This document shows positions 17,327 through 25,502 of a stretch of DNA of 64,000 nt, piece after piece. The notes beneath the pieces are model-generated. The model made no database searches, had not been told where the DNA came from, and saw only the letters and a list, made by a program, of their open reading frames with translations. Each line of letters begins with the position of its first letter. Position 1 is the first letter of the stretch. Origin of the DNA: Emticicia sp. CRIBPO (GTDB taxonomy: Bacteria; Bacteroidota; Bacteroidia; Cytophagales; Spirosomataceae); the NCBI RefSeq assembly GCF_009905725.1, contig NZ_JAAAKV010000011.1:62001-126000 (forward strand). The letters are read 5' to 3'. The translations under genes and the position numbers were made by a program.

Positions 17327-18463
17327 ATGGACAAGTTTCACTTTCTACATCTCGTTTCTTCTATTGGGATTTTTCTTGTGCTTTTTCTTGCCCTGTTTTT
17401 GCTCACCGTAAAAACAAAGTACAGACTGTCTAATTGGCTTCTTGCTTTTTTTCTTATCACCAATGCCGTTGATGCATGCAAATTTTTAATGCGTGAATTC
17501 CCTGTTAATTTCATCAACCTTGAGGCTTTTCGTTGGAGTGTTAACTATTTAGCTCCGGCATCATTTTACCTTTATGTTTTGTCGGTTTGTGTTTCCAAAT
17601 TTCGATTAAGGCCGAAACATCTCTTGCACACCATTCCGTTTGTTGCATTCAATTTGTATATGATGTATGGGATCTATCTTGAAGATCGGGTTGCGAAAGT
17701 GAGTTTCATCAATGCGATGAATAAAACACCCATCATGCATTTTTTTTATTTCCTCTTTGAATTTCTATTTCAGGCGTATTTCATTGCTTCTTTTTTAGTG
17801 ATCAGAAAATCTAAAACCATCTATCTTGAAAATTATACCGATCCGAACAACTCGATACTAAATGCCCTTTACAAAATAACTATTCTGTATTATGTTATCC
17901 ATTTTATAGTACTCATCCGTTGGTTGGTTACTTTTATTCTTGGTTCGGGTGAGGTCAGAGAATGGATTGTAACGCTGGATGGCTTTGCATTTTTATTTTG
18001 TACGTGTTGGTATCTGTTTCAGGCATTAAGCAAGCCTGATTTTTTCAGGGGAGTAAATTCCCAGCTGAAACCAATTGCACAGCTTACTCAGAAACATAAA
18101 TTATCTCTTGTAATCGATGACGAAAAAAATAAGCAAATAGATTATTTAAAAGCGTTTATGATTACAAATGAACCTTATCTGGATTCATCGCTTACCATTC
18201 AGGACCTGGCGGAGCAACTAAAAATGCCTATCAAAGATTTGTCGGTATTGATTAATCTGTATATGAACCAACATTTTTTTGATTTCATTAATGAATATCG
18301 AATCGAAAAGGCAAAAAAAATATTGAAAGATCCTTCACAAAAAGACTTAACTGTTCTTGAAATTCTATACGAGGTTGGCTTCAACTCCAAATCTTCATTC
18401 AGTACTTATTTTAAAAAATATACAGGAGCAACCCCTACTGAATTCAGAAAAAATCCGATTTAA
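17327..18463 (+). CDS. AraC-family regulator with multi-TM N-terminus
   Basis: A 378-residue membrane-tethered transcription regulator. Six or seven hydrophobic helices occupy residues 1 to about 240 (for example IGIFLVLFLALFLLTV and YVIHFIVLIRWLVTFIL), probably a sensor. The C-terminal ~100 residues form an AraC/HTH_18 domain: LTIQDLAEQLKMPIKDLSVL and ILYEVGFNSKSSFSTYFKK, ending with TGATPTEFRK. The next gene, a secreted serine hydrolase, starts about 90 bases downstream and is a plausible target. This architecture is frequent in Bacteroidota. Ligand unknown. Confidence 0.9.
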   Translation: MDKFHFLHLVSSIGIFLVLFLALFLLTVKTKYRLSNWLLAFFLITNAVDACKFLMREFPVNFINLEAFRWSVNYLAPASFYLYVLSVCVSKFRLRPKHLLHTIPFVAFNLYMMYGIYLEDRVAKVSFINAMNKTPIMHFFYFLFEFLFQAYFIASFLVIRKSKTIYLENYTDPNNSILNALYKITILYYVIHFIVLIRWLVTFILGSGEVREWIVTLDGFAFLFCTCWYLFQALSKPDFFRGVNSQLKPIAQLTQKHKLSLVIDDEKNKQIDYLKAFMITNEPYLDSSLTIQDLAEQLKMPIKDLSVLINLYMNQHFFDFINEYRIEKAKKILKDPSQKDLTVLEILYEVGFNSKSSFSTYFKKYTGATPTEFRKNPI

Positions 18464-18552
18464 TTCGATTTCTCTGTCACAAATGCGTTCGACTTTTTTT
18501 AATCGGTCGCTTGTCCAGGTGTTTTGCTACATTTTTGCAGAAAGTTTTTAAA

Positions 18553-19956
18553 ATGATGACTTCAATGAAGAACCACTTATTCGTATTAACATTAACTATT
18601 CTGTTTACAAATACCCTTTTTGCTCAAGAAGTTAAAAAGCAAAAACCGGAAATCAGTCAAATTGATTCTTTAATGGCAAAATCCTTCGAAAGAGGTTTAT
18701 TCAATGGGAACGTACTTGTTGCTCAAAAAGGTAAAGTCATTTACCAAAAATCATTTGGCTTTACGGAAGAAACGAGAGGAACGAAATTAAATGACAAGTC
18801 GGTATTCAACATTGGCTCTATTTCAAAGGAATTCAATGCCGTCGCCATCATGATTTTAACAGAACGTGGTCTTCTTAACCTTGACGATCCCATTTCTACG
18901 TTTAATCTGGGACTTCCGAAATGGTCAGAAAAAGTGACTACAAGACATCTTGTTAATTACGCCAGCGGTATTCCTAAAATTGAATATCTGAAACCGAAAA
19001 ATGATGAAGATGCCTGGGCGATCTTAAGAAACAACGATAGCTTATTTTTTGAACCTGGAACGAACTATTTGTACGAAAACAGCAATGTGTTCCTGCAAAG
19101 AAGAATCATTGAAAAAATTTCCGGAGTTTCGTACCAGGAATTTGTCACTAAAAATATCATTATACCCTTGAAAATGACAAACTCAGTGTTTGATCCCAAG
19201 TTTGGTTATAAAAACATGACATCATGTTATGATTTTGATAATGTTAGATGTCCGGAACTGGAATTCATCAGCGGCTGGCTTTGGGTAGATATCAACGACC
19301 TTTTCAAATGGATTGATGCTATGAATTCTAACCGTTTAATCTCTAAAGAATCATTTCAACTTTTACTGAATAATCCCTATGCAAAAGACGAGGGCGGGTC
19401 TCTTGGCAGATATTTTGAAAAAGAGGAATTACAAAGGCACAATGGTGTATCTTATAAGTTCGAATCTATCTTCTTAAATGATTTTAAAAACAATATCACA
19501 ATAATTCTATTGTCTAATAACCTGAACAGAGTTTGGGATTTAGGACACAGTATTCACAACTTAATGCTGGGTAAAGCATACGAAATTCCTAAGAAATCCA
19601 TTTATCAGACGATAAGAAAAGAAGCTTTCAACGATGTAAATAAAGCCATTGAGACCTACTATTTACTCAAAAAGAATTCCGGAAAAGAATACAGCTTTGA
19701 AAACCCAAGCGAACTGAATAAACTGGGATATGAACTATTAAGAGGTGGCAAACATAAGGCGTCCATAGAAGTATTTAAATTGGCAACAAAGGAGTTTCCT
19801 AACGATGCCAATCTATTCGATAGTTTAGGAGAAGCTTATTTTACGAATAAACAATACGACTTAGCGTCAGATAGTTATAAAAAAGCAATCAGTCTTGGTG
19901 GAACCAACGGGAATGCAGAAAAAATGTTGAAAAAAAATAGAGGAAATAACAGGTGA
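18553..19956 (+). CDS. Secreted serine hydrolase (class C beta-lactamase/PBP fold) with TPR tail
   Basis: I chose ATG 18553, giving a signal peptide ending NTLFAQ near residue 25; the longer TTG start at 18511 is unlikely. The beta-lactamase-type domain (about 35-370) shows the SxxK nucleophile in GSISKEFN (Ser89, Lys92) and a YEN-type second motif in YLYENSNVF; a KTG/HxG-like third motif is not obvious. Residues about 390-465 form tetratricopeptide repeats (LGYELLRGGKHKASIEVF and LGEAYFTNKQYDLASDSYKK). Likely a periplasmic peptidase or esterase rather than an antibiotic-hydrolysing enzyme. The AraC regulator directly upstream may control it. Confidence 0.88.
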   Translation: MMTSMKNHLFVLTLTILFTNTLFAQEVKKQKPEISQIDSLMAKSFERGLFNGNVLVAQKGKVIYQKSFGFTEETRGTKLNDKSVFNIGSISKEFNAVAIMILTERGLLNLDDPISTFNLGLPKWSEKVTTRHLVNYASGIPKIEYLKPKNDEDAWAILRNNDSLFFEPGTNYLYENSNVFLQRRIIEKISGVSYQEFVTKNIIIPLKMTNSVFDPKFGYKNMTSCYDFDNVRCPELEFISGWLWVDINDLFKWIDAMNSNRLISKESFQLLLNNPYAKDEGGSLGRYFEKEELQRHNGVSYKFESIFLNDFKNNITIILLSNNLNRVWDLGHSIHNLMLGKAYEIPKKSIYQTIRKEAFNDVNKAIETYYLLKKNSGKEYSFENPSELNKLGYELLRGGKHKASIEVFKLATKEFPNDANLFDSLGEAYFTNKQYDLASDSYKKAISLGGTNGNAEKMLKKNRGNNR

Positions 19957-20061
19957 AAAATAACTTATTATCCGCTCTGCGAAGGTGATACCTTCATACA
20001 AGTCACAGGCGGCCTTTTATTTTTATCAGCCAGTCAAAACCCGCAACCCATCAAACAAACC

Positions 20062-20421
20062 CTAAGCCTCCAGCCGCCTCAAAATAACCGACCGCAAATG
20101 CTCCTCATTTTTGTCTCCCCAGGTTCCCAGGGCGGAAATCACCGGAATCAGGGTCTTGCCAAAATCTGTTAAACTGTACTCCACCTTTGGCGGCATGACA
20201 GGGTAGATTTTCTTGGTGATCAGTTCATGATCCTCCAACTCGTTCAGCTGAATATTCAGTACACGCCTTGTGGCATCGGGGATTTTCCGTTGCAGTTCAC
20301 TCGGGCGTTGATGCCCCTGGCTGATAAACCATAACAAACGGATTTTCCATTTGCCGTACAGCACTTCCCCAATCAGATCCAGGCCACAATTGAGGTTCGG
20401 TAAAGTCTTTCTTTCATACAT
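20062..20421 (-). CDS. HxlR-family winged-helix regulator
   Basis: A 119-residue winged-helix protein. The N-terminal Cys in LPNLNCGLDLIGEVLYGKWK is typical of HxlR proteins and often redox- or aldehyde-sensing. It is followed by LLWFISQGHQRPSELQRKIP, MPPKVEYSLTDFGKTLIPVI and a C-terminal dimer helix. It is divergently transcribed from the SDR gene at 20547 and is the only minus-strand gene before 56.8 kb. A perfect 16-bp palindrome lies between them, so it probably regulates itself and the SDR gene. Confidence 0.92.
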   Translation of the reverse strand: MYERKTLPNLNCGLDLIGEVLYGKWKIRLLWFISQGHQRPSELQRKIPDATRRVLNIQLNELEDHELITKKIYPVMPPKVEYSLTDFGKTLIPVISALGTWGDKNEEHLRSVILRRLEA

Positions 20422-20459
20422 AAAACAAATGTAAACCTATGTTCCAAATTGTGCAATAG

Positions 20460-20475
20460 GGGATAAATTTATCCC
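20460..20475. promoter_or_regulatory. Palindromic operator between hxlR and SDR genes
   Basis: gggataaatttatccc is a perfect 16-bp palindrome in the divergent intergenic region. A wider pair, tatgttc (20438) and gaacata (20509), brackets it. It is the probable binding site of the HxlR regulator. Confidence 0.55.
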
Positions 20476-20546
20476 TATCTGAATCGTAATTCCGTACTTG
20501 TGAGAAGCGAACATATGTCTCAACTTTGCCCAAAATAAATCAATCA

Positions 20547-21341
20547 ATGGAACAGGAATTTAATTTCAACAATGAATTATCGGGCAAAATTGCTCTGGTA
20601 ACAGGCGGCACAAAAGGTACCGGAAAAGCAATTGCAGAAAGGTTGTTACAAGCCGGTGCAACGGTTATCGTTACCGCACGAAATACACCAGAAAAAGAGA
20701 ACAGCAACCTGCATTTCATTCCCTCTGATTTAAGCAAGGCAGAAGAGGCTCAAAAGGTGGTCAGTGAAGTGCTGGGGGCTTATGGAAGGTTAGACATCCT
20801 GGTCAACAACCTTGGCTCATCAGTAACGCCCGCGGGTGGTTTTGCTGTGTTAACGGATGAAGACTGGGAATCGACCCTGCAGGCAAATTTGCTTGCCCCG
20901 GTCCGTTTAGACAGGGGATTTTTACCGCAAATGATCGGGCGAAAAAGTGGTGTTATTATTCACATTGCATCGATACAGGGCAAATTACCGCTGTATGATT
21001 CTACCTTACCCTATGCTGCTGCAAAAGCCGCATTAATCAATTACAGTAAAAGTTTGTCAAATGAAGTTACCCCCAAAGGTGTTCGTGTGCTGACTGTTTC
21101 GCCGGGATGGATCAATACAACCGCATCGGAAGCCTGGCTGGGCGAGATCGCAAGAAATGCAAACAGCACCTTAGAAGAAGCTCAGCAAGGTGTCATGGAT
21201 GCGTTGGGCGGAATACCTTACGGCAGGCCCGCTCAACCGGAAGAAGTGGCCGAATTCGTTGGCTTTCTGGTTTCGCCAAGAGCCGGTTATCTGACAGGAA
21301 CAAATTTTGTAATCGACGGAGGGACAGTCCCGACCATTTAA
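20547..21341 (+). CDS. Short-chain dehydrogenase/reductase (SDR)
   Basis: A 264-residue NAD(P)-dependent oxidoreductase of the classical SDR type. Cofactor motif TGGTKGTGKAIAE near residue 16, NNLGSS (a variant of NNAG), catalytic YxxxK in LPYAAAKAAL and the typical C-terminal GYLTGTNFVIDGGTVPTI are all seen. I used ATG 20547 (MEQEFNFN) rather than the TTG at 20526. It is divergent from an HxlR regulator and followed after 21 bases by an NTF2-like protein, a common Bacteroidota arrangement for small-molecule detoxification. Substrate unknown. Confidence 0.93.
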   Translation: MEQEFNFNNELSGKIALVTGGTKGTGKAIAERLLQAGATVIVTARNTPEKENSNLHFIPSDLSKAEEAQKVVSEVLGAYGRLDILVNNLGSSVTPAGGFAVLTDEDWESTLQANLLAPVRLDRGFLPQMIGRKSGVIIHIASIQGKLPLYDSTLPYAAAKAALINYSKSLSNEVTPKGVRVLTVSPGWINTTASEAWLGEIARNANSTLEEAQQGVMDALGGIPYGRPAQPEEVAEFVGFLVSPRAGYLTGTNFVIDGGTVPTI

Positions 21342-21362
21342 TCATCTTAACATTCAAATACA

Positions 21363-21677
21363 ATGAACTTACCAAACGTAGTAGCAGAATTAGTAAAAAC
21401 ACAAAACAATTTTGACAGCGTAGCCTATGCCAATTGTTTTTCCGAAACAGCCGTAGTTTTCGACGAAGGCAAAACACACACGGGAAGAAAAGAAATAGAA
21501 AAGTGGATAGACAAAGCGAATAAAGAGTATCAGGCAACCATGAAACCTCTCGAATATTCAGATACCGAACATATACTGACCACCGAAGTTTCAGGAAGCT
21601 TTCCCGGAAGTCCGATTATCATGAAATATCATTATGAATTTGCGGATGGATTAATCCGATCGTTGAAAATCGTATAA
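21363..21677 (+). CDS. SnoaL-like/NTF2-fold protein, 104 aa
   Basis: Small cone-shaped alpha+beta barrel protein. NYxxCFSETAVVFDEGKTHTG and RKEIEKWIDKA fit the NTF2/SnoaL pattern (helix, then an Asp-containing strand, then a ligand-pocket helix), followed by beta-strands ending FADGLIRSLKIV. It is cytosolic and probably co-transcribed with the SDR gene 21 bases upstream. A perfect hairpin with a T-rich tail follows. Function could be isomerase, hydrolase or binding only. Confidence 0.8.
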   Translation: MNLPNVVAELVKTQNNFDSVAYANCFSETAVVFDEGKTHTGRKEIEKWIDKANKEYQATMKPLEYSDTEHILTTEVSGSFPGSPIIMKYHYEFADGLIRSLKIV

Positions 21678-21710
21678 AATCGCTGCAGGTAGATTATACA
21701 TCGTGGGGGG

Positions 21711-21745
21711 AGCCAGGCGGTCATTGACCGGCTGGCTTCTTTCGT
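21711..21745 (+). terminator. Hairpin terminator after the SDR/NTF2 operon
   Basis: agccaggcggtc pairs with gaccggctggct over a three-base loop, followed by tctttcgttc. It ends the 20547-21677 transcript. Confidence 0.7.
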
Positions 21746-21875
21746 TCTCCTCACGCGGTCTCTCCGAATTCAAATTTCAACTGTCAAATTTAGATTCCAC
21801 AAAACCATTTTTTATTTGCTTTTAAAATGGTAATTTGGTAAACAAGAAAGTGACATAGTATTGAAAAGGCCAACA

Positions 21876-22047
21876 GCTTTCCAACGTCTTCAGAGGTGGA
21901 AGAGGACGCCCAGTCGGTGTCACGCGGTCTCTGACCGCTGTTAGAAAACTTCGTTAAAGGAAATTTGGATAGTCTCCTTTAAGATGATAACGATATCGGT
22001 CGGAGACCGAAGTACGCCGTCCGGTACGTCTGAAGACGTTGGACAAC
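21876..22047. repeat. REP/BIME-like element F
   Basis: Complete element with the usual four hairpin motifs plus an extra segment gaggacgcccagtcggtg near the left end, shared with element G. Confidence 0.88.
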
Positions 22048-22087
22048 ATGTTGAAGTGCAAACTTGAAGCTTTATGCTGTAATTGAA

Positions 22088-22172
22088 TTTTAGTAATAAA
22101 TTGAAGCTTTTGTGCCGCGGCGGCGGTCGGATCCGAACCCGCCCGAACGCAAAGCCCCAAAACGTTATGCGT
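22088..22172 (+). repeat. attC-like element, degenerate relative of 10732-10810
   Basis: Shares ttttagtaataaattgaa, a gcttttgtgc-like arm, cgaacgcaaagcc and aaaacgtta with the element at 10732. The inner part is a GC-rich hairpin (cgggttcggatcc region against cggcggtcggatccg). The right end is gttatgc; a good left partner is missing (tgtaattg). The 22193 gene starts about 20 bases later, as expected for a cassette boundary. Confidence 0.4.
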
Positions 22173-22192
22173 CATTTAAAAACAACAACTTT

Positions 22193-22645
22193 ATGAACAA
22201 GATAGAAGGCATACAAGATAAAAGCGATTATGAAGATTATCGGGACTTCATAAATTATCTAATTGACGGATATTGGTTAGACGAAAAGCTTGACGAACTT
22301 TATCCAAACAATATGTACAAAGGACTTATTCCGACACTTGTATATTGGATGGAACGAGAAGACGAAAAAGAAGTTGTTTGGAAAAGAATTTTGCCTGAAG
22401 AAAACGAGACCACAATTTGCCCCATTCTTATGTGTCCGGACGACAACGACTTTTCTTGCACATTAATAGTTGCTGAAATTCGAAATTGTGGTAACTTAAT
22501 ACAATGGAAAAAAATGGGTATTGACAAGACAAAAGAATGGGACGCCGAAAAAGTAGGCTCGACAGTAGAATGGTTAGACAAGTTCAATGAACTCAATTTT
22601 TATAAACAGGATTATTTGACAATGCTCGAAATATTTAAACGTTGA
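22193..22645 (+). CDS. Hypothetical protein, 150 aa
   Basis: Soluble acidic protein with no recognised family. The start ATG 22193 (MNKIEGIQDKSDYEDYRDF) lies shortly after the attC-like repeat; the longer frame from 22112 runs through that repeat and is unlikely. Features are YLIDGYWLDEKLDELYP, a CPILMCPDDNDFSC segment with three cysteines, and a Trp-rich C-terminal half. Its size, acidity and context resemble small immunity-like proteins in integron cassettes, but this is only an impression. The macro-domain gene follows after 36 bases and may be co-transcribed. Confidence 0.65.
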   Translation: MNKIEGIQDKSDYEDYRDFINYLIDGYWLDEKLDELYPNNMYKGLIPTLVYWMEREDEKEVVWKRILPEENETTICPILMCPDDNDFSCTLIVAEIRNCGNLIQWKKMGIDKTKEWDAEKVGSTVEWLDKFNELNFYKQDYLTMLEIFKR

Positions 22646-22681
22646 AAACTTTGTAATAACTAAAACCGACTTTGAATTTCA

Positions 22682-23155
22682 ATGGCAAAAGTGAATTATA
22701 TAATTGGTGACGCAACAAATCCTCGGGCAAAAGGAAACAAAATTATTGTTCACGTTTGCAATGATATTGGTGGTTGGGGAAAGGGTTTTGTAATGGCGAT
22801 TTCTAAACGTTGGAAACAACCTGAACAACAATATAGACAATGGTTTAAAACAAATTACAATTTCGGCCTTGGACAAGTTCAATTTGTGCAAGTCGAAGAA
22901 GAACTTTGGGTTGCTAATTTAGTTGGACAACACAAAATCAACAAAGACGAAAATGGTAATGCTCCAATTCGTTATGAAGCTATTTTGTCAGGACTTGAAA
23001 AGGTTGCACATTTTGCTGATGAAAAAAAAGCAACTGTTCATATGCCTAGAATTGGTTGTGGACTTGCTGGCGGAACTTGGGACAAAATTGAGCTATTAAT
23101 AAATAAATCACTCTTAGAAAACCAAATTGAAACTTATGTTTATGACTTTGACTAA
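22682..23155 (+). CDS. Macro domain protein (ADP-ribose binding/hydrolysing)
   Basis: A 157-residue single macro domain. The ADP-ribose loop pattern is seen in IIGDATNP, IVHVCNDIGGWGKGFVMAI (the catalytic-loop Asn/Gly-rich segment of Poa1/TARG1-like enzymes) and MPRIGCGLAGGTWDKIE. Members bind ADP-ribose and often remove ADP-ribose from proteins, nucleic acids or ADP-ribose 1''-phosphate. It follows the 150-residue hypothetical gene and is AT-rich like it; the pair may be one acquired cassette. A REP fragment begins just after the stop codon. Confidence 0.92.
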   Translation: MAKVNYIIGDATNPRAKGNKIIVHVCNDIGGWGKGFVMAISKRWKQPEQQYRQWFKTNYNFGLGQVQFVQVEEELWVANLVGQHKINKDENGNAPIRYEAILSGLEKVAHFADEKKATVHMPRIGCGLAGGTWDKIELLINKSLLENQIETYVYDFD

Positions 23156-23580
23156 CAAAAGGGCTGCCACGCCCAGTCGGCCTCAAGCGGTCTCTGACCG
23201 CCTCCCTGGCCTGATTTCAGGACAAATAAGACCACATTCAAATACTCAAATCCGAAAATTTAGTTACTGACAAAAATATTCCCGAGAACTATGAATAAAG
23301 AGACACTGAACTAAAATGAATTTTCAAAAACTGAATAAAACGGCATACAACCTTGGTGTTGCTGCTATAGTGCAGATGAATAAATTCTCATCTTTTGTTC
23401 GCTATCAGCAGCGATCCCGGCCAACGTTTTTCAATTTGTTTTTTTGTTGTTAACTTCAACTTTAGTAATCCTATGGCCGCAGTTCCGGGCTGACCGTTAA
23501 AAAATTCCAGCACGGCAGCAAGCCCTTCCCATTAGCGGTCATGCAAAAATCCAATGCCATAATCCTTTAAATCATTCAAA
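23156..23580. other. Gene-free stretch with REP fragment and degenerate attC-like motif
   Basis: A partial REP element (23161-23204; gcccagtcgg and gcggtctctgaccgcc) opens the stretch. Near 23452-23500 ttaacttcaactttagtaat followed by ccgttaaaa echoes the core of the attC-like elements at 10732 and 22088, but the arms are poor. No gene is seen. Confidence 0.45.
23161..23204. repeat. Partial REP/BIME-like element H
   Basis: Retains the gcccagtcgg segment found in F and G and the gcggtctctgaccgc hairpin only. Confidence 0.7.
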
Positions 23581-24438
23581 ATGAAATTGCTTGCGTACTC
23601 CTTTCGATGGCTTATTTTTATGTTTTTATTTGTTGCTTTACAGGCACGATCGCAGAAAACGGAAACTTATAAATATCCGCCAAGTGAGGTTGTGACAATT
23701 CACTCCAAAATCTTAAACGAAAACCGCAAGATTTATGTACATTGCCCTAAGTCGGACTCAGCGGATATAAACAAACGATTTCCGGTAGTATACTTAATGG
23801 ACGGAGAAAATCATTTTGAGCTTCTTTCCCAATATGTCGATTATCTTAGCCGTCCGGATGTTTCTGTGATGCCTAAAATAATAGTAGTGGGCATCCCGAA
23901 TACAAACCGTGTAAGAGACCTTACACCAACGCAGAGCATACTTGATTACGAGGGCAAACCTGATACAACTGCCCGGTATAAATCAAGTGGGGGAAACGAA
24001 GTTTTCTTTGAATTCCTTAAAAAAGAACTGATGCCCGTTATTGATAGTAATTACAAAACACAACCATACAAAGTTTTTGCCGGGCATTCCTTTGGGGGAA
24101 TTTCATCTATTAATTGTATGTTGACCCATCCCGAAATGTTTGACGCTTATATCGCAGTAAGCCCTTCCTTTTGGTGGGACAACGAGTATCTTTTAAAATT
24201 GACCGAAAAAAAACTAAAAAGTGGTTCTACCTTAAACAAAAAACTTTTTTATTGTGACGGAAATGAAGGTGGCAGTGATTCTTTTTTCCATAAAGCTTTA
24301 GTGAAATTTGATTCATTAATTGTAGAAAAAAAGGTAGTTGGGCTTAATTACCTATATAAGCATTATCCAAACGAAATGCACATGACAGTACCTGTGGTTG
24401 CTTACTTAGATGCTCTGCGATTTATTTTTAAAGAATAG
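23581..24438 (+). CDS. Secreted esterase of the IroE/BES1-like (PF00756) alpha/beta-hydrolase group
   Basis: A 285-residue exported serine hydrolase with a signal peptide (FRWLIFMFLFVALQARSQ). The mature domain contains VVYLMDGENHF, the nucleophile elbow AGHSFGG, SPSFWWDN after it, a candidate acid in FYCDGNEGGSDSF and the His in YPNEMHMTVP. This order is typical of the esterase family that hydrolyses siderophore esters or acylated sugars. No siderophore genes are nearby, so the substrate is open. It stands alone between REP elements. Confidence 0.87.
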   Translation: MKLLAYSFRWLIFMFLFVALQARSQKTETYKYPPSEVVTIHSKILNENRKIYVHCPKSDSADINKRFPVVYLMDGENHFELLSQYVDYLSRPDVSVMPKIIVVGIPNTNRVRDLTPTQSILDYEGKPDTTARYKSSGGNEVFFEFLKKELMPVIDSNYKTQPYKVFAGHSFGGISSINCMLTHPEMFDAYIAVSPSFWWDNEYLLKLTEKKLKSGSTLNKKLFYCDGNEGGSDSFFHKALVKFDSLIVEKKVVGLNYLYKHYPNEMHMTVPVVAYLDALRFIFKE

Positions 24439-24463
24439 AAAAAGCATCAGCGTATTTGCACTG

Positions 24464-24644
24464 GCTTTCCAACGTCTTCAGACGTGGAAGGGGACGCCCA
24501 GTCGGCGACACGCGGTCTCTGACCGCTGCAGGAAAAGTAAGCAAATAAAATATATTTGGTATCTAATAAATTGGACCAACACAACCTGGATATCGGTCTG
24601 AGACCGAAGTACACCGTCCGGTACGTCTGAAGACGTTGGACAGC
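24464..24644. repeat. REP/BIME-like element G
   Basis: Complete copy: gctttccaacgtcttcagac, the gggacgcccagtcggcga segment shared with F, gcggtctctgaccgc, a spacer resembling that of D, tcggtctgagaccga and acgtctgaagacgttggaca. Confidence 0.9.
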
Positions 24645-24681
24645 ATATTTAAAAAAAGCCTAAAACGTCACATAAAATACC

Positions 24682-25386
24682 ATGACAGCATCAGTTTATT
24701 CAAATACAACGTTAATCGGACACGCACACCTGCAAGTTGGTGACGAAAGTATGGGATGCGTATTTGGAGACTTCGTTCCGACAGAAGATTATTACAAATT
24801 CGTTCAAAAATCTGTATGGGATTTTGGTACTACAAACAAACCAGACTATAAAAAATGGCTTTCTCTGAATATTAATGTTCAGCTTGAAAATGGCTACTTT
24901 GTACATCCGACAGGTGGCTACACTTTTGACGATACAGAAGAATTGCCTTACGAAACAAAGCGTATTGACATAGCAGGACTTTTTCGGCACATTATCGAAG
25001 ACTTCTTCAACATTGATCCACCAAGACCTTTTGTTGTGGAACCGTGGGAAACAATTACAATTGAACAGAAAGTTTTATTTGACGCTGAATTACAAAGAGA
25101 AATTAAACGGGCTTCAAATTCATTTTTTGGCATCAAGAAGTCGACAGATAAACATATTTTATCAGGCTATGAATGCTCCGCTATTTGTAAAAACGGACAA
25201 ACAGATGCTGTCCTTTTTTCAATCCACAACAATAAAGGTTCTGACAAATGTTACGCTTTGGTTCATCTCACATTTAGTGGTAAGATAGCAGACAATACTG
25301 CGTTTCCTATCCCAATTTTGTTCGACAGTTTTGATGCTTTTAAATTTGAACGAATGTACCCTGACAAAGCTGAATGGGAAGATTAA
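24682..25386 (+). CDS. Hypothetical protein, 234 aa
   Basis: Soluble protein with no recognised family. The N-terminal half is beta-rich (LIGHAHLQVGDESMG, LNINVQLENGYFVHPTGGY). The C-terminal part contains KCYALVHLTFSGKIADN followed by FPIPILFDSFDAF, a pattern I associate with small uncharacterised bacterial proteins rather than a named domain. No signal peptide is present. It begins about 37 bases after REP element G in AT-rich DNA and is probably acquired. The C-terminus is acidic. Confidence 0.65.
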   Translation: MTASVYSNTTLIGHAHLQVGDESMGCVFGDFVPTEDYYKFVQKSVWDFGTTNKPDYKKWLSLNINVQLENGYFVHPTGGYTFDDTEELPYETKRIDIAGLFRHIIEDFFNIDPPRPFVVEPWETITIEQKVLFDAELQREIKRASNSFFGIKKSTDKHILSGYECSAICKNGQTDAVLFSIHNNKGSDKCYALVHLTFSGKIADNTAFPIPILFDSFDAFKFERMYPDKAEWED

Positions 25387-25502
25387 CAAGTACAAAATAT
25401 ACATGCAAGTAAAATTAAGTAGAATTATAACAGTTTGAGCTATGGGTGTCTCCACTCAAATTCAATAATGCCCCCTTTCATCCGTAATAAAATACCCAGA
25501 CC

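Larger units (their letters stand above)
21678..22192. other. Gene-free region with terminator, REP element F and attC-like repeat
   Basis: Holds the terminator at 21711, a REP fragment near 21757 (cacgcggtctctccg), complete REP element F and the attC-like repeat at 22088. No gene is seen. Confidence 0.6.
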
